Shown here piece after piece: positions 1-5,895 of a DNA stretch of 5,942 bases; position 1 is the first letter of the stretch; each line of letters opens with the position of its first letter. The translations under genes and the position numbers were made by a program. The notes beneath the pieces were generated by a model that had not been told where the DNA came from, made no database searches, and saw only the letters and a list, made by a program, of their open reading frames with translations. This DNA is from an uncultured Flavobacterium sp. (GTDB lineage: Bacteria > Bacteroidota > Bacteroidia > Flavobacteriales > Flavobacteriaceae), in assembly GCF_946479975.1 (NCBI RefSeq), contig NZ_CAMLIX010000272.1, forward strand, positions 1-5,942, written 5' to 3'.

Positions 1-1
1 C

Positions 2-2194
2 CAAGTAAACGGAATTTCTACTATTCTAAAATCAAGATCTCATAATGAATTGGTCGTAGATAAATTGCAATTTTATATCGATTATCTAGAGCAAGGAGAA
101 TACAATTTAATTGATTCTTATGGAGCTGTTCCTTTTTATGTTACTATTGATAAAACAAAAGGACAACTGGCCAATACATTAATTAAAATTAAATTTTTGA
201 GTGAAAATGTATATCAAATTGAAATACCTTTCGCAAATAATTCGGTTTCGTTAATTAACTACAGCGATAATAGTTATAGTAATACTGCTATCCAAATAGG
301 AACTTTTTCGAAAAAATTTAAGGTAGGCGAACTGGTAAATCTTCCTTTTTTAAATCTTAAACTTCAAATAAATGATAATCCTGGATTTTATAAAGGGAAA
401 GAATATTTTATAAGGTTCAATGATTTTAATGGAACTGTTGGTCGATACAGAGGAATTGCTGTCGATGCTGATAAAGGGAGCGGTTCAATTTTAAACTTGT
501 CCTTATCAGGTACAAATAAAGCTAGAATGGTTGATTATTTGAATGCTACCGTAAACATGCTCATTAAAATACAACTGGATGGCAAAAATCAATTTGCAAC
601 AAATACTATAAGATTTATTGATAGTACTTTGGTTGCAATGGAATCGCAATTAAAGCAAACGGGTAATGAATTAAAATCGTTTCAAAAAGATAAAAATATT
701 TTTCAAATAGAAGATGGTGGCGCTCAAGTCTCAACCAAAATTGTAAATTTTGATGTAGAAAAAGATCAAGTTACTAGAAAAATTGCCTACTACAATTCTT
801 TAAAATCGTATTTAAACAGTAGTGGAGATTATTCAAGATTGCCTGCTCCATCAGTGGCAGGAATTGAGGATCCTAATATCGTTGCTAATGTTTCAAAACT
901 TATCGCACTTTCAACTCAGAGATCAGAAATGGCGTATGCTGTAAAAAGCGAAAAGATATTTAAAGATTTTGACAATCAAATGGAGGCGGTGAAAAACGTT
1001 CTTCAAGAAAACATTGTAACAGCGAAATCTTCGTTAATGTATGACTTATCTTTAGTAAATGCGAAAATTGGTGAGGCAGAAAGTACTGTTCGAAAACTTC
1101 CTGTAGAACAACAAGAGTTGTTAAAAATTAAAAGAAAATACGACTTAAACGATAATATCTATACAGAGTTTCTTCAAAAAAGAAATGAAGCAGAAATAGT
1201 TAAAGCTTCCAATTTGTCAGATATTCATTTTATTGATTCAGCAAAAGATATAGGAGGAGGATTACTAGGACCAAAAACTTCGGTAAATTATGTACTGGCT
1301 TTATTTTTAGGTACTTTAATTCCGTTGTTATTTGTCTTGGCAATTTTCTTTATAAATAATTCGATTCAGAATACTGACGATATTGCTAAGCTTACTCAAA
1401 TTCCATTACTTGGCGTCATTGGTGTTAATAAAGATTCACTTAATCTAGCGGTATTCGAAAAACCAAAATCCGCACTTTCTGAAGCATTTAGAGGAATACG
1501 TTCTTCTCTTCAATTTTTGTACAAGAAACAGCAGATAAATGGCTCGAAAACCTTAATGATTACTTCTTCTATAAGTGGTGAAGGAAAAACATTTTGTTCT
1601 ATAAATATTGCAACCGTTTTTGCTTTAAGTGAAAAGAAAACTGTTATCGTTGGTTTGGATTTAAGAAAACCTAGATTAGCTGATGAGTTTCAGATAAATA
1701 CTTCTCTTGGAGTTGTTAATTATCTAATCAAACAGAATAGTTTAGAAGAGATTACAAATTCGACCGCTATTCCAAATTTAGATGTAATTCTTTCTGGACC
1801 AATTCCTCCAAATCCCTCAGAACTTATTTTAAGTGATGCAATGGGTGAACTGATTGATGAATTAAAGCTAAAATATGACTATATTATTTTAGATACACCT
1901 CCAGTTGGCTTGGTTTCAGATTCATTAGAGCTGGTTCAATTCTCAGATGTTATCCTGTATATAGTAAGACAAAATTATACCAAAAAAGAGATGATCTCGT
2001 TATTGAATAACAGAATAAAACGTGGTGAACTAACGAACATTAGTATCGTTTTAAATGGTTATGAAAATAAAGCAAAATATGGTGCAGCTTATGGTTACGG
2101 ATATGGTTATGGCGCGTATTCAAATGGTTATCATGAAGAAGAAGTGAAATCTGGTTTTTGGAAGACACTTTTTGATAGATTTAGAAAAAGCTAA
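2..2194 (+). CDS. wzc: Wzc-type polysaccharide co-polymerase / tyrosine autokinase, 5' partial
   Basis: Inner-membrane bacterial tyrosine kinase that, in its family, controls polymer length and export with a Wza-type outer-membrane channel. The frame is open to the window edge: codons from position 2 read QVNGISTILKSRSHNE, typical of the Wzz/GumC region. The TTG at 50 is therefore internal, and the first transmembrane segment and true start lie upstream. Visible order, numbering codons from position 2 (730 residues): periplasmic Wzz/GumC region with a helical, probably coiled-coil part (about 200-400); second transmembrane segment (about 431-451); ExxRxxR motif EAFRGIR (494-500); Walker A SGEGKT (525-530); Walker A' VGLDLRKP (550-557); Walker B IILDTPP (628-634); and a Gly/Tyr-rich tail with seven Tyr at 693-710, the probable autophosphorylation cluster. 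All ATP-binding motifs are intact. It is 10 nt upstream of the epimerase gene, so probably in one operon. Family assignment is firm; the polymer is unknown. Confidence 0.95.
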   Translation, partial: QVNGISTILKSRSHNELVVDKLQFYIDYLEQGEYNLIDSYGAVPFYVTIDKTKGQLANTLIKIKFLSENVYQIEIPFANNSVSLINYSDNSYSNTAIQIGTFSKKFKVGELVNLPFLNLKLQINDNPGFYKGKEYFIRFNDFNGTVGRYRGIAVDADKGSGSILNLSLSGTNKARMVDYLNATVNMLIKIQLDGKNQFATNTIRFIDSTLVAMESQLKQTGNELKSFQKDKNIFQIEDGGAQVSTKIVNFDVEKDQVTRKIAYYNSLKSYLNSSGDYSRLPAPSVAGIEDPNIVANVSKLIALSTQRSEMAYAVKSEKIFKDFDNQMEAVKNVLQENIVTAKSSLMYDLSLVNAKIGEAESTVRKLPVEQQELLKIKRKYDLNDNIYTEFLQKRNEAEIVKASNLSDIHFIDSAKDIGGGLLGPKTSVNYVLALFLGTLIPLLFVLAIFFINNSIQNTDDIAKLTQIPLLGVIGVNKDSLNLAVFEKPKSALSEAFRGIRSSLQFLYKKQQINGSKTLMITSSISGEGKTFCSINIATVFALSEKKTVIVGLDLRKPRLADEFQINTSLGVVNYLIKQNSLEEITNSTAIPNLDVILSGPIPPNPSELILSDAMGELIDELKLKYDYIILDTPPVGLVSDSLELVQFSDVILYIVRQNYTKKEMISLLNNRIKRGELTNISIVLNGYENKAKYGAAYGYGYGYGAYSNGYHEEEVKSGFWKTLFDRFRKS

Positions 2195-2204
2195 CTCTTT
2201 TTAA

Positions 2205-3188
2205 ATGGAAAACTCAACAAAAAATAAAATTTTAATTACTGGCGGAGCTGGATTTATAGGTTCAAATTTAACTGAGTACTTTTTAACTTCAGGTTATAAG
2301 GTGGTTTGTTTGGATAATTTTTCTACGGGGCATCGACATAATTTGAAAGATTTCTTAAATAATCCTGATTTCAAATTAATTGAAGGCGATATACGAAATT
2401 TAGAAGATTGTGTTTTGGCAGTTGAAGGAGTAAATTATGTTTTACATCAAGCAGCTTTAGGTTCTGTGCCAAGATCAATTAAAGATCCGATCACTACAAA
2501 TGACGTTAATGTCTCTGGTTTTCTAAATATGCTTACAGCAGCTCGCGACGCAAAAGTAAAGCGTTTCGTTTATGCGGCTAGCTCATCAACTTACGGAGAT
2601 TCACAAGGATTGCCAAAAGTAGAAGAAGTAATAGGAAAACCTTTGTCGCCTTATGCAATTACTAAATATGTAAACGAATTATACGCTGAAATTTTTAGCA
2701 GAACTTACGGATTGGAAACAATTGGACTTCGTTATTTCAATGTTTTTGGAAGAAAACAAGATCCAGATGGAGCTTACGCAGCCGTAATACCAAAATTCGT
2801 AAAGCAATTTATGAATTACGAAAGTCCAGTAATTAATGGAGATGGAAATTATTCGCGCGATTTTACATATATAGATAATGTGATTCAGATGAATGAATTA
2901 GCAATGACTTGTGAAAATCCAGAAGCGGTTAATACAGTTTATAATACTGCATTTGGAGATAGAAACACATTAAATGATTTAGTGAAATATTTGAAAGAAT
3001 ATTTATCTGAATTTGATTCTAAAATTAAAGATGTTTCTGTAGTTTATGGCGAAAATCGAGCAGGTGATATTCCCCACTCATTAGCAAGTATTGAAAAAGC
3101 AAAGTCAATACTAGGTTATAATCCAAAATATTCTTTACAAGATGGCTTGAAAGAAGCTGTTGGATGGTATTGGGATAATTTAAAATAA
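2205..3188 (+). CDS. wbpP: NAD-dependent UDP-N-acetylhexosamine(uronate) 4-epimerase, WbpP/TviC type (SDR)
   Basis: Cytosolic extended short-chain dehydrogenase of 327 residues, a normal full length. It should invert C4 of a UDP-HexNAc or UDP-HexNAc-uronate through a 4-keto intermediate on bound NAD. Visible motifs: Rossmann glycine motif GGAGFIG (13-19), an acidic residue after strand 2 (D37), HQAALGSVPRS (81-91), the SSS segment (126-128), and catalytic Y150 and K154 in SPYAITK. Blocks such as LRYFNVFGRKQDP, and PHSLASIEKAK near the C-terminus, match remembered Pseudomonas WbpP and Salmonella TviC far better than classical GalE. Ser292 aligns with Tyr299 of E. coli GalE; a small residue there is associated with acceptance of N-acetylated sugars. 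ATG 2205 is chosen because it is 7 residues before the first beta strand and 10 nt after wzc. The likely partner is the TviB-like dehydrogenase at 5440. Substrate direction (GlcNAc to GalNAc, or GlcNAcA to GalNAcA) cannot be settled from sequence. Confidence 0.9.
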   Translation: MENSTKNKILITGGAGFIGSNLTEYFLTSGYKVVCLDNFSTGHRHNLKDFLNNPDFKLIEGDIRNLEDCVLAVEGVNYVLHQAALGSVPRSIKDPITTNDVNVSGFLNMLTAARDAKVKRFVYAASSSTYGDSQGLPKVEEVIGKPLSPYAITKYVNELYAEIFSRTYGLETIGLRYFNVFGRKQDPDGAYAAVIPKFVKQFMNYESPVINGDGNYSRDFTYIDNVIQMNELAMTCENPEAVNTVYNTAFGDRNTLNDLVKYLKEYLSEFDSKIKDVSVVYGENRAGDIPHSLASIEKAKSILGYNPKYSLQDGLKEAVGWYWDNLK

Positions 3189-3213
3189 ATAAGATCAAGG
3201 TAAAAATAGATCA

Positions 3214-4605
3214 ATGAAAATTACAAAAATTTGCTGCATAGGTGCAGGTTATGTTGGAGGACCAACTATGGCAGTTATTGCTCAAAAATGTCCAGATATT
3301 CAAGTTACAGTTGTTGATTTAAACGAACAACGCATTGCAGGATGGAATGACCCAAATCCAGAAAATATTCCAATCTATGAGCCAGGACTTTCTGAAATTG
3401 TTGCAGAAGCTAGAGGAAGAAATTTATTTTTTTCAACCGATGTCGATAAAGCGATAGATGAAGCACAAATGATATTTATTTCGGTAAACACGCCAACCAA
3501 AACCTATGGAAAAGGAAAAGGAATGGCAGCCGATTTAAAATATATTGAATTATGCGCGCGACAAATTGCAAGAGTTGCAAAACAAAATAAAATTGTAGTC
3601 GAAAAATCAACTTTGCCAGTTAGAACAGCTGAGGCAATTAAAAGTATATTGGATAATACCGGAAATGGTGTTCAATTTCAGATTTTATCCAATCCAGAAT
3701 TTTTGGCAGAAGGAACAGCGGTTACAGATTTATTAAACCCTGATAGAATTTTAATTGGAGGCGACACAACGCAAGAGGGCAAAGAAGCTATTAATGCATT
3801 AGTTGATGTTTATGCTAATTGGGTTGAAAGAGAAAAAATCTTAACAACAAATGTTTGGTCATCAGAATTGTCAAAGCTTACGGCAAATGCATTTTTAGCA
3901 CAGCGAATTTCTTCTATTAATGCAATGTCTGAATTGTGTGAGAAGACTGGTGCAGATGTAAGCGAGGTTGCAAGAGCAATTGGAATGGATAGTAGGATTG
4001 GTCCTAAATTCTTGAAAGCATCAGTAGGTTTTGGTGGGTCTTGTTTTCAAAAAGATATCTTGAACTTAGTTTATATCGCAAAGTCTTACGGTTTAAACGA
4101 AGTTGCAGATTATTGGGAGCAAGTAATTATTATGAATGATCATCAAAAAAGAAGATTTTCTAATAAAATTGTTCAAACTTTGTACAATACTGTTGCCGAT
4201 AAAAAAATTACTTTCTTAGGTTGGGCTTTCAAAAAAGACACAAATGACACTAGAGAATCAGCCGCTATTTATGTTGCAGATGATTTAATAAATGAGCAGG
4301 CCAACATCTCGGTTTATGATCCAAAGGTTTCGAGGAGTAAAATGTTAGCAGATTTAAATTATCTAGAAACAAGAACTGAAGAGAATAATAATCAATCTCT
4401 AAGTATTTTTGAAAATGCTTATGAAGCCTGTAAGGGAGCACATGCCGTTGCTGTATTAACAGAGTGGGATGAATTTACGACATACGATTGGCAAAAAATT
4501 TATGATTCGATGCATAAACCAGCTTTTGTTTTTGATGGAAGAAATATTTTAAATGCTAAAAAATTAGAATCTATTGGATTTGTTTACAACGGCATCGGTT
4601 CTTAA
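3214..4605 (+). CDS. ugd: UDP-glucose 6-dehydrogenase
   Basis: Cytosolic enzyme that oxidises UDP-glucose to UDP-glucuronic acid in two NAD-dependent steps, supplying an acidic precursor. It is 463 residues and complete. Visible: N-terminal NAD-binding motif GAGYVGG (10-16), the [11 protein letters not shown] block (159-169) of the active site, [16 protein letters not shown] (216-231) with the conserved Lys221 and Asn225, and the catalytic cysteine in [10 protein letters not shown] at Cys277. A C-terminal UDP-binding part follows, with [16 protein letters not shown] around 334-350. The segment [13 protein letters not shown] near the N-terminus and the overall length resemble the animal-type UGDH subfamily rather than the shorter E. 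coli Ugd; this is from memory of the families. The ATG at 3214 lies 25 nt after the epimerase stop with no terminator between them, so both are probably on one transcript. All key residues are present, and function is well supported. Confidence 0.95.
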   Translation: MKITKICCIGAGYVGGPTMAVIAQKCPDIQVTVVDLNEQRIAGWNDPNPENIPIYEPGLSEIVAEARGRNLFFSTDVDKAIDEAQMIFISVNTPTKTYGKGKGMAADLKYIELCARQIARVAKQNKIVVEKSTLPVRTAEAIKSILDNTGNGVQFQILSNPEFLAEGTAVTDLLNPDRILIGGDTTQEGKEAINALVDVYANWVEREKILTTNVWSSELSKLTANAFLAQRISSINAMSELCEKTGADVSEVARAIGMDSRIGPKFLKASVGFGGSCFQKDILNLVYIAKSYGLNEVADYWEQVIIMNDHQKRRFSNKIVQTLYNTVADKKITFLGWAFKKDTNDTRESAAIYVADDLINEQANISVYDPKVSRSKMLADLNYLETRTEENNNQSLSIFENAYEACKGAHAVAVLTEWDEFTTYDWQKIYDSMHKPAFVFDGRNILNAKKLESIGFVYNGIGS

Positions 4606-4610
4606 ATTTC
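4580..4610 (+). promoter_or_regulatory. Possible weak Bacteroidota promoter for the UpxY gene
   Basis: A TTG (4580-4582) is followed after 20 nt by TAAATTTC (4603-4610), one base away from the Bacteroidota -7 consensus TAnnTTTG. The spacing is the same as in the stronger promoter at 5319. It overlaps the 3' end of ugd. In an AT-rich genome a one-mismatch match can easily arise by chance, and the UpxY gene could equally be read through from ugd. Confidence 0.25.
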
Positions 4611-4627
4611 TTTTTGTGTTTAAAGTG

Positions 4628-4657
4628 TGAAGTGAAGTGAATGAAAATGAATGTGAA
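4628..4657 (+). repeat. Short TGAA-rich repeat in the leader of the UpxY gene
   Basis: TGAA occurs six times, starting at 4628, 4633, 4638, 4642, 4648 and 4654. The first three are true 5-nt tandem steps (TGAAG, TGAAG, TGAAT). The stretch lies inside a C-free run on the + strand from 4611 to 4667. It is the only obvious structure in the 90-nt gap between ugd and the UpxY gene. It may be a regulatory leader or simple low-complexity sequence; no function is assigned. Confidence 0.5.
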
Positions 4658-4695
4658 GTAGAGGTGTCAGTTTTACTTCTTTATAAATATAAAAA

Positions 4696-5160
4696 ATGAA
4701 TTGGTACGTAGTCTATACAAAACCTAAGTGGGAAAAAAAAGTTGCCGATAAACTCACGCAGCTAGGAATAGAATGTTATTGTCCATTAATTACACAAGTT
4801 AAACAGTGGTCAGATCGAAAGAAAAAAATAGAAGTACCGCTTTTCAACTCCTATGTTTTTGTTAGGGTTCCAGATTCCGAAAGGAATTCAGTTTTTGAAG
4901 TTGCTGGCGTAGTAAGGTATTTGTTTTGGTTAGGAAAGCCAGCTATTGTAAAAGATCAAGAAATCGAGATTATTAAAACAAGTTTAAGAGATCCTCATAT
5001 AAGTGATATTACTGTTTCAACAATTCAAGTTGGAGATAAAATAAAATTAGAGTCTGGAGCATTCAGTAATCAAAGTGCAATTGTAAAAGAAGTTTCTAAT
5101 AATTATTATATCTTAGTTTTAGAAACTTTAGGATGTGTTTTAAAAATAAAATACAAATAA
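4696..5160 (+). CDS. UpxY-family transcription antiterminator (NusG paralogue)
   Basis: Small cytosolic NusG-like protein of 154 residues. In Bacteroides, UpxY proteins bind RNA polymerase and promote elongation of their own capsule operon; I infer a similar locus-specific role. Visible: an N-terminal NGN domain beginning MNWYVVYTKPKWEKKVADKL (1-20), then CYCPLI (27-32) and PLFNSYVFVRV (48-58), followed by VRYLFW (73-78). A C-terminal KOW-like segment starts at VGDKIKLESGAF (112-123). The KOW part is degenerate: the usual GPF-G-G core reads GAF-N-S. The protein is shorter than a typical housekeeping NusG and sits among sugar-nucleotide genes, which argues for the specialised paralogue. The ATG at 4696 directly begins the conserved WYVVY strand, and the upstream bases are A-rich with no clear Shine-Dalgarno sequence. 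A strong terminator follows within 20 nt. Confidence 0.92.
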   Translation: MNWYVVYTKPKWEKKVADKLTQLGIECYCPLITQVKQWSDRKKKIEVPLFNSYVFVRVPDSERNSVFEVAGVVRYLFWLGKPAIVKDQEIEIIKTSLRDPHISDITVSTIQVGDKIKLESGAFSNQSAIVKEVSNNYYILVLETLGCVLKIKYK

Positions 5161-5176
5161 AGGCGTTATCAAGTAG

Positions 5177-5226
5177 AAAAACAGAAGAAAATATCTTTTT
5201 TTAGATTTTTTTCTTCTGTTTTTTTT
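5177..5226 (+). terminator. Intrinsic (Rho-independent) terminator after the UpxY gene
   Basis: A perfect 10-bp core stem CAGAAGAAAA (5182-5191) pairs with TTTTCTTCTG (5209-5218). ATCT (5193-5196) can extend it inward by pairing with AGAT (5203-5206), leaving a 6-T loop. The stem is followed by eight T (5219-5226), and five A (5177-5181) precede it. It starts 17 nt after the UpxY stop codon. The stem is AT-rich but long. The A-tract also gives the opposite strand a shorter U-run, so weak bidirectional action is possible. Confidence 0.88.
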
Positions 5227-5318
5227 ATCAAGTAAATTTTTACATACTGATTAATAAGGTATTGGGTGTGAGTGCTTTTTTATTAACACTTTCTTTTTAA
5301 GTATTACGTTAAACAGTA

Positions 5319-5349
5319 TTGAAAAAGTTGAGTTATTGTACTATATTTG
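5319..5349 (+). promoter_or_regulatory. Bacteroidota-type housekeeping promoter for the TviB-like gene
   Basis: TTG (5319-5321), a 20-nt spacer, then TATATTTG (5342-5349), an exact match to the known Bacteroidota consensus TTG-N17-23-TAnnTTTG. Transcription would start a few bases downstream, about 5353-5358, just before the folded leader and roughly 85 nt upstream of the next start codon. Its position directly after a terminator supports a new transcription unit. Confidence 0.75.
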
Positions 5350-5362
5350 CCGAAAATGATTA

Positions 5363-5429
5363 ATTTAGGTAGCTGAGTCAGAATATTGTGACTTGGAACG
5401 GCGAAGCCGTGAAATTTTATTACCTAAAT
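5363..5429 (+). promoter_or_regulatory. Structured 5' leader RNA, predicted three-helix junction; possible regulatory or antitermination element
   Basis: Three nested or adjacent helices can be drawn. P1: ATTTAGGTA (5363-5371) with TACCTAAAT (5421-5429), 9 bp perfect. P2: CTGAGTCA (5373-5380) with TGACTTGG (5389-5396), 8 bp including two G-U pairs, 8-nt loop. P3: ACGGC (5398-5402) with GCCGT (5406-5410), 5 bp around a GAA triloop; its core is the unusually stable GCGAAGC hairpin. P1 closes over the other two and ends 10 nt before the ATG at 5440, so it could affect translation initiation. No T-tract follows, so it is not itself a terminator. The P1 5' strand contains GGTAGC, shared with the core of the enterobacterial ops element bound by RfaH. 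I do not recognise it as a known riboswitch. The pairing is seen; function is inference. Confidence 0.6.
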
Positions 5430-5439
5430 AGATTGAAAA

Positions 5440-5895
5440 ATGGAATTAAAAAATAATATTAAAATCGCGGTTATTGGTTTAGGCTATGTTGGATTGCCTC
5501 TAGCTCGATTATTTGCTACAAAATATTCAGTTGTTGGTTTTGATATCAATGAATCAAGAGTCAATTCTTTAAAGTCTGGAACAGATACTACTTTAGAAGT
5601 TGAAGATGAAGTTTTGCAAGATGTTTTAGTGAAAAATCTTGACTCTGAAAAAGGATTGTACTGTACAACTTCTTTAAACGAGATTGAAAATTGTAATTTC
5701 TATATTGTTACCGTTCCTACTCCGGTTGATAAAAATAATAGACCAGATTTGACACCTCTTTATAAGTCAAGTGAGACAGTTGGAAAGGTGTTAAAAAAAG
5801 GAGATATTGTAGTTTATGAATCTACCGTATATCCTGGCGTAACAGAAGAGCAATGTGTACCGGTTTTAGAAAGAGTTTCAGGACTTCAATTTAAT
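5440..5895 (+). CDS. tviB: UDP-N-acetyl-D-glucosamine 6-dehydrogenase, TviB/WbpO type, 3' partial (cut by adapter)
   Basis: Nucleotide-sugar dehydrogenase expected to oxidise UDP-GlcNAc (or UDP-GalNAc) at C6 to the uronic acid. Only the first 152 codons are genuine. Visible: NAD-binding IAVIGLGYVGLPLA (9-22), an acid after strand 2 in VVGFDIN, FYIVTVPTPVD with the PDLTPL block that follows, and GDIVVYESTVYPG. This string of blocks matches remembered TviB/VipA and WbpO sequences and differs clearly from the Ugd at 3214. The ATG at 5440 is the natural start, with strand 1 beginning at residue 7. After SGLQFN the family normally continues with an F-x-G-Y-S-P-E-R segment; here the frame instead enters adapter, giving the spurious peptide RSEEHTSELQS. 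The SDR epimerase at 2205 is the probable partner. The catalytic cysteine and UDP-binding domain are missing from the window. Confidence 0.92.

Noticed and set aside
2205..3188. Classical UDP-glucose 4-epimerase (GalE)
   Set aside because: The motif blocks and Ser292 fit WbpP/TviC better than GalE, although some galactose-nucleotide activity cannot be excluded.
4641..4661. Six-codon ORF (MKMNVK) before the UpxY gene
   Set aside because: It arises from the TGAA-rich repeat, is out of frame with the UpxY gene, and has nothing to support translation.
4655..4679. Terminator between ugd and the UpxY gene (GAAGTA / TACTTC)
   Set aside because: Only 6 bp with a 13-nt loop and no proper T-tract; too weak to call.
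5227..5318. Possible extra hairpins or second promoter in the AT-rich spacer
   Set aside because: Only 4-5 bp pairings (AGTG/CACT) and partial promoter matches, as expected by chance in AT-rich DNA.
5356..5376. Six-codon leader ORF (MINLGS) possibly acting as an attenuator peptide
   Set aside because: Its ATG falls at or near the predicted transcription start, it is very short, has no run of regulatory codons, and overlaps the P1/P2 helices.
5363..5429. TPP riboswitch, suggested by GCTGAG followed by GGAAC
   Set aside because: The conserved TPP core segments and their arrangement are absent, and the downstream gene is unrelated to thiamine.
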